In this document: piece after piece, positions 1-9,391 of the stretch
Position numbering within the stretch: the first letter of the stretch is position 1
Layout of the letters: each line of letters begins with the position of its first letter
Assembly: GCF_003402235.1 (NCBI RefSeq)
Contig: NZ_QEWO01000002.1
Location: 434,001-498,000 of the forward strand
DNA length: 64,000 bases
Source: Parahaliea mediterranea
GTDB taxonomy: Bacteria > Pseudomonadota > Gammaproteobacteria > Pseudomonadales > Halieaceae
Direction of reading: 5' to 3'
Program-made: the position numbers and the translations under genes
The notes under the pieces: generated by a model
Told to the model about the DNA's origin: nothing
Database searches by the model: none
Seen by the model: only the letters and a program-made list of their open reading frames with translations

Positions 1-2
1 CG

Positions 3-134
3 CACTGCCTGCAGGCGTCCCACGACGAGATTGCCGCCGCCCTGCTAGCGGACGACAAACCGGCGGCGCGCCGGGCCGCTGGAGCCAAAGGGGCCAGAGG
101 GTCCAAACGGGCAACACGCCGGCGGAGCGCCTGA
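3..134 (+). CDS. C-terminal fragment of an unidentified protein
   Basis: An open frame enters from the left edge and stops with TGA two bases before the ATG of the next gene. The last 43 residues are visible. They start with a His/Asp/Glu-containing segment (ASHDEIAAALLADD) and end in a strongly basic Ala/Arg/Lys/Gly tail. The tight spacing to the following SDR gene suggests one operon, perhaps lipid-related given the patatin gene further on. No family can be assigned from so short a piece. The basic tail resembles that of the patatin protein downstream in composition only. Confidence 0.5.
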   Translation, partial: HCLQASHDEIAAALLADDKPAARRAAGAKGARGSKRATRRRSA

Positions 135-136
135 GC

Positions 137-1153
137 ATGCACGTGCTGGTAACCGGCGGCACCGGGTTTGTGGGCTATCACACTGCGCGCGCACTGCTCA
201 GTGCCGGGCACGACGTCACCCTGCTGGTGCGCAGCCTCGACAAAGCACACCAGTTGTTTGGCAGCGACCAACTGCAGCGGGTGGTGCGCGGCGACATCAA
301 CGACGCCGACAGCGTACGTCGGGCGCTTCGCGGCTGCGACGCCCTGGTGCACAGCGCGGCGGTGGTTTCCACCTCGCGAAAAGATGCCGGGCAGGTCTTC
401 GAGCGCAACACCAACGGCACGCGCACGGTGATCCAGGCCGGGCTCGACGCCAATCTGCAGGCGCTGATCTATGTCTCCAGTGTCACCGCCCTGTTCGACG
501 AACATGCCCGCACCCTGAACGAGCACTCGCCGCCGGGGCCGGAATCCCACCGCGGCGCCTACGGGCGCTCCAAGGTGGCCGGAGAGATTTACGCCCGATC
601 AATGCAGGATGACGGAGCACCGGTGTACATCACTTACCCGGGATCGGTCGTTGGCCCGGAAGATCCGGGGCTTACCGAGCCGCACAAGGGGTTGATTGGC
701 CTGATGTACGGCATCGCCCCCCAGATGCCCTCCGGCAACCAGTACATCGACGTGCGTGATCTGGCCGAGGCTCACCTGCGTATCCTTGAACAACTGCCAT
801 CTGGCAAGCGCTTTCCCATGGGCGGCACCTTCCTACCCTGGCGCGACCACGGCAAGCTGCTGGCCACCCTCACCGGCCGTCGCTTCCTGCCGCTGCCGGT
901 GCTGCCCGGGGTGCCCCTGTTGGCCGGCGCGCTGCTGGATCGCCTGAGCCAGGTACTGACGCTGGAATTGCCCATCACCGAAGAGGGCATGCGCTACGCC
1001 ACCCGCTGGGTACAATTGGACGATAGCCACACCTTGAAAACACTTGACCTGCAGTACCGCCCACTGGCAGAAACCTTCGAAGCCGCACTGCTGTCACTTC
1101 ACGCTACTGGCCATCTTAGCCAGCGGCAACTGGGCCGACTGGCTCAACACTGA
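137..1153 (+). CDS. NAD-dependent epimerase/dehydratase (extended SDR)
   Basis: This is a 338-residue extended short-chain dehydrogenase. The N-terminal dinucleotide motif TGGTGFVG is at residues 6-13, VSS is near 113-115, and the catalytic YxxxK (Y142, K146) lies in AYGRSK. The overall pattern resembles dihydroflavonol-4-reductase or 3-beta-HSD-like enzymes, which act on sugar, sterol or polyketide-type carbonyls with NAD(P)H. A GGCGGAG ribosome site precedes the ATG. It follows the partial gene by two bases and is 12 bases from the patatin gene, so the three are probably co-transcribed. The substrate cannot be told from sequence. Confidence 0.85.
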   Translation: MHVLVTGGTGFVGYHTARALLSAGHDVTLLVRSLDKAHQLFGSDQLQRVVRGDINDADSVRRALRGCDALVHSAAVVSTSRKDAGQVFERNTNGTRTVIQAGLDANLQALIYVSSVTALFDEHARTLNEHSPPGPESHRGAYGRSKVAGEIYARSMQDDGAPVYITYPGSVVGPEDPGLTEPHKGLIGLMYGIAPQMPSGNQYIDVRDLAEAHLRILEQLPSGKRFPMGGTFLPWRDHGKLLATLTGRRFLPLPVLPGVPLLAGALLDRLSQVLTLELPITEEGMRYATRWVQLDDSHTLKTLDLQYRPLAETFEAALLSLHATGHLSQRQLGRLAQH

Positions 1154-1165
1154 CGGAATCACCAC

Positions 1166-2815
1166 ATGAAGAGCACGCTAAGGCACCACCAGGCCCGCAA
1201 GTCCGCCCCGGAAGAGTCCCTTGAAACGGCCATGGCACAAGCCACCAGCTTCGATGAATGGCTGGCACTGGCAGCCAAGTTGGACGGCCTCACTGGCGCA
1301 GACCGCTGGCGCCAGCAGGCGGAATCCCAACGCTACAATCACGCCAGCATTCGGCGGCGCCTCGACCGCCTGCAAAAACTGCGCAGAGACGGCAACGATG
1401 CCGGGCTGCTCTTCGCACTCAACGAAGGCATTCACGGCAACATGGCCGGCATCGGCAATGCCAACCTGTATTCCCGGGCACGCTGCGGCACCAAGCACCT
1501 GATCGAGGACTATGTCGACGCCATCAACGACGCCCTGTTGCACCTGGCCAGCGACCACACGGCGCTGCCCCTGTCCCAGCGCCTGGAATTTTTCCGCCGC
1601 GCCAGCCACTGCTACGGGCGCTCTGCCCTGATGCTGAGCGGCGGCGGCACACTGGGTTATTTTCACTTCGGCGTTCTGAAAGCACTGATCGAACAGGCCT
1701 TGTGCCCGGTGGTTATCTCCGGCGCCAGCGCCGGGGCCTTTGTGGCAGCCATCGTGGGCACCCGCACCGACAGCGAGTACCTGGCGCTGTTCGAGGATGA
1801 CTTTCTGGTGCGCGCCATGACCCAGAACCGCGGCAACCTGAAGATCGGGCTGCGCATGAATGAAGAAACCGACATGCCGGCGGTGCGCAAGGAAATGGCG
1901 CGCCTGATTCCGGACATGACCTTCCAGGAGGCCTACGAAAAAACCGGGCGCGCCATCAACATCGCCATTTCGCCATCGGAACCCAAGCAGGAATCCCGCC
2001 TGCTCAACCATATCGCCTCGCCCAATGTCACCATCCGCTCCGCGGTGATGGCAAGTTCTGCCCTGCCCGGCGTATTCCCGCCAGCCATGCTGGAGGCGCG
2101 AGACGACAACGGCGACATCTGCCCTTACCTGCCCAACCTGCGCTGGATTGACGGGTCCTTCTCGCAAGACCTGCCCGCCAAGCGCCTGGCGCGCCTGTAC
2201 GGCGTCAACCATTTCATTGTCAGCCAGGTGATGCCCGTGCTTGGCCGCCGGGACGTGCGCCGGCCAGGCCTCTACCACATCGTGTCCGACGCCTGGAGCG
2301 CGGCCACCAAGCAGTTTGTGCGCGGCAGCCTGAACGCCGCCCAGCGCTACACCCGCGTTGGCCCGCGCACCGGCAGCGTTCTCAGTGCGGTCAACGGCCT
2401 GATCGACCAGCAGTTCAGCGGTGATATCAATATCTTCCCGCACTATGGCCTTTCCAGCCTGGGCAAGCTGCTGAAAATCCTGTCAGAAGAGGAGATGCGC
2501 GACATCCTGCTGGCGGGCGAGCGCGGCACCTGGCCGGTCATACCGGCCATCGGCACCACCACGCGAATAGGCCGCACCCTGGATACCATCCTGCATCAGT
2601 TTGAACTGAACGAAGCCCACTGGCTGGCCAGCGCACCGAAGACCGAGGCCTTCCGCAGCAGCGCCAAAAGCACCAGGGCCGGCGCCGGGCGCAAGAAAGC
2701 ATCGGCGCCTTCCACTAAAGCCTGTGCTAAAACCCGCACCAAAGCCCGCGCGAAACCCGGTGCCAAAGCCCGCAAAAGCGCCACCGCTAATAGCCGCGCG
2801 AGCGCCAGCGGCTGA
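1166..2815 (+). CDS. DUF3336/patatin-like phospholipase
   Basis: A 549-residue serine hydrolase. Residues about 20-150 match the DUF3336 region that precedes patatin domains in TGL/SDP1-type lipases. The patatin domain begins with the glycine-rich oxyanion motif SGGGTLGYFHFG (about 158-169). The nucleophile Ser188 is in GASAG, and the catalytic dyad Asp329-Gly330 is in WIDGSF. The family hydrolyses acyl esters of glycerolipids. The last 55 or so residues are a low-complexity Lys/Ala/Arg/Ser tail, probably a basic nucleic-acid- or membrane-contact tail. It is the last gene before the convergent alkaline phosphatases. Confidence 0.88.
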   Translation: MKSTLRHHQARKSAPEESLETAMAQATSFDEWLALAAKLDGLTGADRWRQQAESQRYNHASIRRRLDRLQKLRRDGNDAGLLFALNEGIHGNMAGIGNANLYSRARCGTKHLIEDYVDAINDALLHLASDHTALPLSQRLEFFRRASHCYGRSALMLSGGGTLGYFHFGVLKALIEQALCPVVISGASAGAFVAAIVGTRTDSEYLALFEDDFLVRAMTQNRGNLKIGLRMNEETDMPAVRKEMARLIPDMTFQEAYEKTGRAINIAISPSEPKQESRLLNHIASPNVTIRSAVMASSALPGVFPPAMLEARDDNGDICPYLPNLRWIDGSFSQDLPAKRLARLYGVNHFIVSQVMPVLGRRDVRRPGLYHIVSDAWSAATKQFVRGSLNAAQRYTRVGPRTGSVLSAVNGLIDQQFSGDINIFPHYGLSSLGKLLKILSEEEMRDILLAGERGTWPVIPAIGTTTRIGRTLDTILHQFELNEAHWLASAPKTEAFRSSAKSTRAGAGRKKASAPSTKACAKTRTKARAKPGAKARKSATANSRASASG

Positions 2816-2826
2816 ATTTCGGGCAC

Positions 2827-2848
2827 AAAAAAGGGGGCCGAAGCCCCC
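2827..2848 (-). terminator. Rho-independent terminator for the alkaline phosphatase pair
   Basis: A perfect 6-bp stem GGGGGC/GCCCCC with loop CGAA spans 2833-2848. On the minus strand it is followed by six T (2832-2827). It sits about 30 bases past the minus-strand phosphatase stop at 2876. Read on the plus strand it lacks a T tail, so it serves the phosphatase genes better than the patatin gene. Confidence 0.8.
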
Positions 2849-2875
2849 AAGAAACACAGTGCCAATGTCTGTTAA

Positions 2876-4573
2876 TTAGATGGCTGCGTCAGCCTTGCTG
2901 ATAAGGTCCGTGGCGTAATCCATCACGTGGAAGATCACGCTCTGCTCCTGCGTGCCGGTCACCAGGTGCGCGCCGGGGCCGGTAGCGTAGATACCCACAT
3001 CTTCGCCCGCGTGAGTCTCACCACTTGCCATCGGCACCAGGGCTTCCTGGTGGTAACCGGATGCCTCGGTATCCACACTGCTGATATCAGCGCGACCGCT
3101 GACCGGCGCAAGCGCATACACCGCATCGGAATCGGTTTCGTCACCCAGGTCCTGGAAGCCATGCCCGTTGGCGTAGGTCAGGGTGGTATAGGGCAAACCA
3201 TCCGATGCCAGGGCCGGGCCGTTTTCCCCGACGTTCACTACTTTGCCAAGGATGGGGTTACCACGCTTGGGATAACCGCCGATGGTCATCACATGGCTGT
3301 GATCCGCCGTCACAATGATCAGGGTGTCCTCGGCATTGGTGGCCGCTACCGCGGCTTCCACGGCCTTGGCCATCTCGATGGTGTCGGTCAGGGCACCATA
3401 GGCGTTGCCAGCGTGGTGGGCGTGGTCGATACGACCCGACTCCACCATCAGGAAGAAGCCCTGCTCGTTCTGGCCCAGCACTTCAATGGCTTTGCGCGTC
3501 ATGTCGGTGAGGGTAGGCTCCCCGCTGATGTCGTTGCCGCGGTCTGCCTCGTACTGCATGTGCGACTCATTGAACAGGCCGAACACCTTGCTGGTGCTGC
3601 TGTCGATGGCGTTGAATCCGGCGGCGTCAAACACATAGGCGCCCTGCGGGTACAACGCTTGCCACTCGCTGACCAGGTTGCGACCGTCGTTGCGATCGCC
3701 CTCGGTGCCACTGACGGCATCGGGGCTGTTGGCCGCCGGGTCATTCGGCAGGAAGTGCCGACGGCCGCCGCCCATCACTACATCAATACCGTCCACATCG
3801 GCACCCGGGATGCGCGCCTCCAGGTTGGCCTCAAAGTTCACCAACTGGCTGGCGATGTCCTCGCAGCCCGCGTCCACAGCAGCGGCGGGCATGTCGGAAA
3901 CATCTTCCCAGTTGCGGTCGGCCGCCTTGGCGTAGGTTGCCGCGGGGGTGGCGTGGGTAATACGGGCGGTGGAGACGATACCCGTGGAAAGGCCGGCAAT
4001 CTCAGCCAGTTCCAGGTAGGTCACCACTTCGTTACCGGCTACTGTGGCGCAATCACCGCGCACTACGTCCTCGTCCACGCCAATCACGCCAACGTCGGTT
4101 TTCAGGCCGCTCATCATGGCCGTCATGGTGCCGGCGGAATCCGGCGTCTGGGCGTCCACGTTATAGGTTTTGGACAGGCCCGCGAAGGGGAACTCGCCAA
4201 AGCTCAGGTAGCCTTCCTCGCCCGGCTGACCCTGCAATTGCCCGGCGCGAATGCGCGCGGCGGTCACCGTGGAGATACCCATGCCATCGCCAACAAACAG
4301 GATGACGTTCTTGGCGCTGCCGCGGGCTTTTTCCAGGGCTGCGAGGTCGCGAGCCGCCAGGCGTCCGGCGGCATCGCGGTACCAGGTGTTTTCGGTATTA
4401 CTGGCGATGTCCGAGGGAGACAGTTCGGTCACCGGATCTTCGACCTCTGGCTCGGTCGGCGGCACAGTGGGGTCCGGGTCGACGGCCATGCGCGAATCGC
4501 TGCCGTCTTCACAGGCGCCCACGGCCAACAACAGGGCGGACAGGCCGAGTGCTTTTGCAAAATTGTTCATCAT
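2876..4573 (-). CDS. Alkaline phosphatase, PhoA family, predicted lipoprotein
   Basis: A 565-residue PhoA-type metal-dependent phosphomonoesterase. The N-terminus has a hydrophobic segment ending in the lipobox AVGAC (Cys21), then an acidic Pro/Glu/Asp linker. It is predicted to be a lipid-anchored enzyme rather than a free periplasmic one. Catalytic features seen: VGDGMG (metal Asp96), DSAGTM (nucleophile Ser146), ESGRIDHAHH, TADHSH and ETHAGED for the zinc and magnesium sites. It lies seven bases downstream of a closely similar paralogue and so is probably the second gene of a phosphate-regulated operon. It is longer than E. coli PhoA (471) mainly through the linker and insertions. Confidence 0.92.
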   Translation of the reverse strand: MMNNFAKALGLSALLLAVGACEDGSDSRMAVDPDPTVPPTEPEVEDPVTELSPSDIASNTENTWYRDAAGRLAARDLAALEKARGSAKNVILFVGDGMGISTVTAARIRAGQLQGQPGEEGYLSFGEFPFAGLSKTYNVDAQTPDSAGTMTAMMSGLKTDVGVIGVDEDVVRGDCATVAGNEVVTYLELAEIAGLSTGIVSTARITHATPAATYAKAADRNWEDVSDMPAAAVDAGCEDIASQLVNFEANLEARIPGADVDGIDVVMGGGRRHFLPNDPAANSPDAVSGTEGDRNDGRNLVSEWQALYPQGAYVFDAAGFNAIDSSTSKVFGLFNESHMQYEADRGNDISGEPTLTDMTRKAIEVLGQNEQGFFLMVESGRIDHAHHAGNAYGALTDTIEMAKAVEAAVAATNAEDTLIIVTADHSHVMTIGGYPKRGNPILGKVVNVGENGPALASDGLPYTTLTYANGHGFQDLGDETDSDAVYALAPVSGRADISSVDTEASGYHQEALVPMASGETHAGEDVGIYATGPGAHLVTGTQEQSVIFHVMDYATDLISKADAAI

Positions 4574-4580
4574 CTACCCC

Positions 4581-6164
4581 TTACTCGGCCACCAGCCGGC
4601 GCGCGTTATTCATAATGTGGAAAACCATGTTCTGCTCGACCACGCCGGCGGCATAGGGCGAACCGGGGCCTCGGGCGTGCAGGCTGATGTCTTCACCGGC
4701 GTGGGTTTCGCCACTGGCCATCGGCACCAGGGCTTCCTGGTGGTAACCTGGGGCCTCGGTGTCTATCGCAGAGATATCCGCGCGGCCGCTTACCGGCTCC
4801 AGACCGTAAACCACTTCGGAATCGGTCTCGTCGTGCAGATCGTGGAAACCCAGGCCATTGGCATAGGACAGTGTGGTATAGGGCAGATCGTCAGAGGCCA
4901 GCGCCGGCTCCGTTGCACCAACGTTCACCACTTTGCCGAGGATCGGGTTGCCGCGCTTGGGATAGCCGGCGATGGTGAACACATGGCTGTGATCCGCCGT
5001 TACCAGAATCAGGGTCTCCTCGGGGTTGGTGGCCGCAACCGTCGCCTCTACCGCACGCGCCAGTTCAATGGTGTCGGCCAGTGCGTTGTGGGCGTTGCCA
5101 GCGTGGTGGGCATGGTCGATACGGCCTGACTCCACCATCAGGAAAAAGCCCTCATCGTTTTTGCCCAGCACTTCAATGGCCTTGCTGGTCATTTCGGTGA
5201 GCGACGGTTCGCCGGCAATATCGTTGCCGCGATCCGCCTCATACTGCATGTGCGATTCGTTGAACAGACCAAACAGTTTGCTGGTTGTGCTGCTATCCAC
5301 CGCATTGAAGCCGGCGCTGTCGAACACGTAGGCCCCCTCCGGATACAACTCCTGCCATTCCGCGGTCAGGTCGCGGCCATCGTTGCGATCCCCTTCGGTA
5401 CCACTGGCGGCGTCCGGGCTGTTAAAGGCAGGGTCGTTGGGCAGAAAGTGGCGACGGCCGCCGCCCATAATCACATCGACGCCATCCACATCCACGCCGT
5501 CGTAGCGCGCTTCCAGATTGGCTTCCAGGCCAACCAGTTGGCTGGCAATGTCTTCACAACCGGCGGAAACCGCCTCTTCAGGCATGTCGGATACGTCTTC
5601 CCAGTTGCGATCGGCGGACTTGGCATAGGTAGCGGCAGGGGTTGCGTGGGTAATCCGCGCGGTGGAAATGATCCCGGTGGACATACCGGCGATCTCCGCC
5701 AGTTCCAGGTAGGTGGCCACTTCGTTGCCTGCCACCGTGCTGCAATCACCGCGCACAATGTCTTCGTCCACGCCGATCACGCCCACGTCGGTTTTCAGGC
5801 CGCTCATCATCGCCGTCATGGTGCCGGCGGAATCCGGTGTCTGGGCATCGACGTTATAGGTTTTTACCAGCGCTGTGTGGGGGAACTGCTCAAAGCTCAG
5901 CAGCCCCTCTTCGCCGGGCTTCCCCTGCAGTTGGCCGGCCCGGATGCGCGCCGCCGTCAGGGTGGAAACGCCCATGCCGTCACCCACAAACAGGATCACA
6001 TTCTTCGCGCCCGTCGCAGCCGCGCCGCGATCCGCCTGCAGCGATTGCTGGCCCTGGACAAACCAGGCGTTGTTGCGCTGCTCCGCAGGCAAAACCTGGG
6101 CCGTCGCTGCACCGGCCAGCAGGCATGAGCCTGCCGCCAGCAGTTGTTTGCAATAGAGTTTCAT
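4581..6164 (-). CDS. Alkaline phosphatase, PhoA family, secreted
   Basis: A 527-residue paralogue of the next gene in the operon, with nearly identical blocks around the active site: VGDGMG with Asp62, DSAGTM with Ser112, ESGRIDHAHH, TADHSH and ETHAGED. In place of a lipobox it has an ordinary Sec signal peptide ending near ATAQ (about residues 20-23), so it should be released into the periplasm or secreted. It hydrolyses phosphate monoesters to orthophosphate. The upstream region carries a row of PhoB-type half-sites (6279-6333), so induction by phosphate starvation is expected. The duplicated pair probably gives soluble and anchored forms of one activity. Confidence 0.92.
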   Translation of the reverse strand: MKLYCKQLLAAGSCLLAGAATAQVLPAEQRNNAWFVQGQQSLQADRGAAATGAKNVILFVGDGMGVSTLTAARIRAGQLQGKPGEEGLLSFEQFPHTALVKTYNVDAQTPDSAGTMTAMMSGLKTDVGVIGVDEDIVRGDCSTVAGNEVATYLELAEIAGMSTGIISTARITHATPAATYAKSADRNWEDVSDMPEEAVSAGCEDIASQLVGLEANLEARYDGVDVDGVDVIMGGGRRHFLPNDPAFNSPDAASGTEGDRNDGRDLTAEWQELYPEGAYVFDSAGFNAVDSSTTSKLFGLFNESHMQYEADRGNDIAGEPSLTEMTSKAIEVLGKNDEGFFLMVESGRIDHAHHAGNAHNALADTIELARAVEATVAATNPEETLILVTADHSHVFTIAGYPKRGNPILGKVVNVGATEPALASDDLPYTTLSYANGLGFHDLHDETDSEVVYGLEPVSGRADISAIDTEAPGYHQEALVPMASGETHAGEDISLHARGPGSPYAAGVVEQNMVFHIMNNARRLVAE

Positions 6165-6278
6165 AAACCCCCTCTTTATGGAGTTGTGCTGTCAGGTCTC
6201 AGAGAAAACAAGGACTTTCGCCGGCGAGGACGTTCTGTTCAGCGAAAGCAATTGCCCGGGTACAGCAGCTTGCCGCGA

Positions 6279-6333
6279 ACGTGTGACGCTTTCGTAACGG
6301 AGGGATGAAAGAAGTGTAAAAGATTTATGACAG
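6279..6333 (-). promoter_or_regulatory. Extended Pho box: five in-phase 11-bp PhoB half-sites
   Basis: Read on the minus strand from 6333, five consecutive 11-base units start with CTGTCAT, CTTTTAC, CTTTCAT, CCGTTAC and GCGTCAC. The PhoB half-site consensus is CTGTCAY followed by four AT-rich bases, so unit one is perfect and the others are recognisable. PhoB binds such direct repeats head to tail. The array ends about 115 bases upstream of the first alkaline phosphatase start. Confidence 0.75.
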
Positions 6334-6358
6334 ACCGGGCGGCCTGCATCGGGTGGCG

Positions 6359-6772
6359 CTAGCCCAGGCTCTTTTCCATGTTGGCGGCGATGGTGGCGGC
6401 GATGCGCTTGGCGCGCTCGGTGTGCTCACCGGCAAAGTGAAAATCCGCAGTGGTGGTAAAGAATTCCAGCCAGCGCGCAAAGTCGCTGCTGTGCAGGGTG
6501 CGCCGGGCGTTCAGGCGGCGGTGGATGTTCATGGTATGGCGCTGGTAGTGCTGCTCACCGAGCAGCAGCTTGCACCAGTAGTTGACGATATGCGGCAGGT
6601 GAACGTCGAGGTCGATTTCGGCCACGTGCACAAAGATGGGCGCCAGCACTTCGTCCCGCAGCATGCGAGCGTAAAAGCGCTGCACAAAGTCCTCGATGTG
6701 CGCGCGGCTGTCGAGATCGGGTTTGCCGGGGCTGGCGCTGCCCTCGGCGGGCTTCCACTCGGCCACGGACAT
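6359..6772 (-). CDS. Group III truncated haemoglobin
   Basis: A 137-residue globin-fold protein. The block FYARMLRDEVLAPIF (B10 Tyr34 region), then VNYWCKLLLG and a His-rich QRHTMNIH segment carrying the likely proximal haem histidine, fit the group III (trHbIII/Ctb-like) family of small haem proteins. Members bind O2 or NO and are linked to nitrosative stress or to oxygen delivery to oxidases. It starts with ATG two bases after the stop of der's neighbour frame and is the distal gene of the bamB-der run, so it is probably co-transcribed with housekeeping genes. Physiological role here is inferred from family only. Confidence 0.85.
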   Translation of the reverse strand: MSVAEWKPAEGSASPGKPDLDSRAHIEDFVQRFYARMLRDEVLAPIFVHVAEIDLDVHLPHIVNYWCKLLLGEQHYQRHTMNIHRRLNARRTLHSSDFARWLEFFTTTADFHFAGEHTERAKRIAATIAANMEKSLG

Positions 6773-6774
6773 AG

Positions 6775-8181
6775 TCAGCGCTTTTTCTTACTGTTCTTCT
6801 TCACGTGAGCCATCATGCGGCGCTTGCGCTGTACCTGGCGCTGGGTCAGCTTGTTGCGCTTGTCGGCATAGGGGTTGTCGCCAGTGCGAAACTCTATGCG
6901 CACCGGCGTGCCGGTAAGGTCGAGCTTGCGGCGGAAGATTTTTTCCAGGTAACGCTGGTAGCTGGCCGGCACCTTGCCGGTCTGGTTGCCGTGGATCACG
7001 ATCAAGGGCGGGTTCTGGCCGCCGGCATGGGCATAGCGCAGCTTGATGCGCCGGCCATTGACCAGCGGCGGCGGGTGGTCGAACACGGCGCCTTCAAGAA
7101 TGCGAGTCAGCGCGTTGGTGCTCAGCTTGCGGGTGGCGCTGTCGTGGGCGGCGTTGATGGATTTGTACAGGTGGCCCACACCGGTGCCGTGCAGGGCGGA
7201 GATAAAATGGGTGTCGGCGTAGTCCGCAAACTGCAGGCGGCGCTGCAGTTCGGTCTTCATCCAGTCGCGCTGGTGGGGCTCGATGCCATCCCACTTGTTC
7301 ACCACCAGCACCAGGCCGCGCCCGGCCTCGATGCAGTGGCCCAGCAGGTGCATGTCCTGCTCCACCAGGCCCTCGTGGGCATCCATCAACAGCAGCACCA
7401 CGTGGGCGTCGTCGATGGCCTTGAGGGTTTTGACAATGGAGAACTTCTCCACCGTGAGCTTGACGTTCTTGCGCTTGCGCACACCCGCGGTGTCGATCAG
7501 GGTGTACTTCTGCTCGTCGCGCTCGTAGTCGATATAAATGCTGTCGCGGGTGGTGCCGGGCATGTCGAACACCACAACCCGCTCTTCCCCCAGCAGGCGG
7601 TTGACCAGGGTGGACTTGCCGACGTTGGGCCGCCCCACCACCGCCACGCGGATGCTGTCGTAGAGTTTTTCGTCGCTGAAGGCCTCCGGCTCCGGGAAGC
7701 TGGCCAGCACCTGCTCGATCATGCTGGATACGCCGCGGCCGTGGCTGGCGGCAATGGCGAAGAGGTTTTCCACCCCCAGGGCGTAGAAGTCGCTGGTGGC
7801 GACATCGGCGTCGATGCCGTCGATCTTGTTCACCACCAGGTAAAACGCCTTGTTGCGCTGGCGCAGGTGCCGGGCCAGGGCTTCGTCGGCGGCATTCAGG
7901 CCCTCGCGGCCATCCACCATGAACAGCACCGCGTCGGCTTCTTCGATGGCCGCCAGTGACTGGCCGGCCATCTGCGAGTCGATGCCGTCCTCGTCGCCGC
8001 TGATGCCGCCGGTGTCGATCACCACGTAGGGGCGCGACCCGAGGCGGGCCTCGCCGTACTTGCGATCCCGGGTCAGCCCGGCAAAGTCTGCCACCAACGC
8101 ATCCCGCGAGCGGGTGAGCTGGTTAAACAGGGTGGACTTACCCACATTGGGGCGGCCCACAAGGGCAATTACCGGGATCAA
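6775..8181 (-). CDS. der: Ribosome assembly GTPase Der (EngA)
   Basis: A tandem-domain GTPase essential for 50S subunit maturation. Two G1 motifs GRPNVGKS are present, one at residues 9-16 and one around 180, each followed by its switch and NKxD motifs (VVNKIDG, VVNKWDG). A KH-like domain and a basic Lys/Arg tail close the protein. I choose the TTG at 8181 because AGGAGA lies five bases upstream and the protein then begins [11 protein letters not shown] as in the family. The frame stays open further upstream but would overlap bamB. Length is 468 residues, close to the E. coli protein (490). It directly follows bamB, the usual gammaproteobacterial order. Confidence 0.95.
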   Translation of the reverse strand: MIPVIALVGRPNVGKSTLFNQLTRSRDALVADFAGLTRDRKYGEARLGSRPYVVIDTGGISGDEDGIDSQMAGQSLAAIEEADAVLFMVDGREGLNAADEALARHLRQRNKAFYLVVNKIDGIDADVATSDFYALGVENLFAIAASHGRGVSSMIEQVLASFPEPEAFSDEKLYDSIRVAVVGRPNVGKSTLVNRLLGEERVVVFDMPGTTRDSIYIDYERDEQKYTLIDTAGVRKRKNVKLTVEKFSIVKTLKAIDDAHVVLLLMDAHEGLVEQDMHLLGHCIEAGRGLVLVVNKWDGIEPHQRDWMKTELQRRLQFADYADTHFISALHGTGVGHLYKSINAAHDSATRKLSTNALTRILEGAVFDHPPPLVNGRRIKLRYAHAGGQNPPLIVIHGNQTGKVPASYQRYLEKIFRRKLDLTGTPVRIEFRTGDNPYADKRNKLTQRQVQRKRRMMAHVKKNSKKKR

Positions 8182-8203
8182 TTCAGTCTCCTGCGCTCGC
8201 GCG

Positions 8204-9391
8204 CTAGTCGTCGAGCGGGGTGATTTCGAAGGCCGACAGGGTGCCGCCGTTGTCGTAGACATACAGCACCTTGCCATCGGCCACCATGTCGGCACGGGCG
8301 CCGTCGCTGTCCACTTCAACGCGGCCGGCAAAGCTGCCATCCACCTGCGAAATCAGGTGTACCACGCCTTCGTAGTCGGCCACGGCCACATAACTGTTGA
8401 CCGGAGTGGGTCGTGACAGTTCGCGATAGCCCAGGTCGCCCTGGGTCCAGCGCACGCCCTGGCCGCCACGCAGGTAGGCGGTGAGCGTGCCGTCGGCATC
8501 GGCCACGTACACGTTGCCAAAGCCGGTGGACACGCCGGAGAAGGAGGAGACATTCTGCTGCCACAGCTTGCGCCCGCTGCCCACCTCGATGGCGGCAATG
8601 CGCCCCTGGTAGCTGGCGGCGTACAGTTCGTTGCCGGTCAGCTCCATGGTGCCGTCGATATCCACAATGCGCTCGATCTCGGAGCGGCCCTGGGAGATGG
8701 CCACGCGCACTTCCCAGGCGATGTCGCCGCTGTCGGCCTCAAAGGCCAGCACGCGACCATTGGCGAAGGCCGCGTACACCCGCCCGCCGTTCAGAATCGG
8801 CGTGCTGGTGCCGCGCAGGGTCAGCACCGGCACGTTGCTGTCGTAGGTCCACTTTTTCTCGCCGCTCTCAAAATCCAGGCCAAACAGCTTGCCGTCGTAG
8901 GTCTGGGCCACCACATGGCGGCCGTCGCCCTGGGGCGGCGCCAGCACTTCGCCGGTCACCTTGGTCTTCCACAGCTGGCTGCCGTCGGCGGTGGACAGGC
9001 GCAGCACCGAGCCGTCGCTGCCACCCACGAACAGGCTGTCCTCAAACACACTCACGCCGCCAGACAGGCGGGTATCGAGCTCCACATCCCACAGGGTTTT
9101 GCCGGTTTTGCTGTTCAGGGCCACCACCTCGCCGTCGGCGGAGGCGGCGTAGATGCGATCACCCGCCAGCGCCGGGCGAATGTGATACAGGCCCTCGCCC
9201 TGGCCGTCGCCCACGCCCTCGGACCACAGGCGCTTGATTTTCACCGTGGGGGTGATGTCCTGCAGTTCCACCGGCTGGGTGGGGTCTTCGTCGTCGTCAA
9301 TTTCAAACCAGCCCTTCACGGTGGAGCAGGCCCCGAGGCTCAGCGCCAGGGACATCACCGCAAAGGTGCGCAGTGCGGGGTGCAGGCTCAT
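8204..9391 (-). CDS. bamB: Outer membrane assembly lipoprotein BamB
   Basis: A 395-residue lipoprotein: the signal peptide ends in the lipobox SLGAC (Cys22), followed by repeated beta-propeller blades with PQQ-like motifs such as [24 protein letters not shown] and [15 protein letters not shown]. BamB is the periplasmic scaffold of the BAM complex, helping BamA fold outer-membrane beta-barrels. Length matches E. coli BamB (392). The start ATG overlaps the stop of the upstream yfgM gene by four bases, indicating translational coupling. Confidence 0.95.
   Translation of the reverse strand: MSLHPALRTFAVMSLALSLGACSTVKGWFEIDDDEDPTQPVELQDITPTVKIKRLWSEGVGDGQGEGLYHIRPALAGDRIYAASADGEVVALNSKTGKTLWDVELDTRLSGGVSVFEDSLFVGGSDGSVLRLSTADGSQLWKTKVTGEVLAPPQGDGRHVVAQTYDGKLFGLDFESGEKKWTYDSNVPVLTLRGTSTPILNGGRVYAAFANGRVLAFEADSGDIAWEVRVAISQGRSEIERIVDIDGTMELTGNELYAASYQGRIAAIEVGSGRKLWQQNVSSFSGVSTGFGNVYVADADGTLTAYLRGGQGVRWTQGDLGYRELSRPTPVNSYVAVADYEGVVHLISQVDGSFAGRVEVDSDGARADMVADGKVLYVYDNGGTLSAFEITPLDD

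Noticed and set aside
2927-4615. Long open frame on the plus strand opposite the alkaline phosphatases (562 codons)
   Set aside because: It is antisense to a clear PhoA-type gene with all catalytic motifs. High GC leaves opposite frames open; the translation has no recognisable domain.
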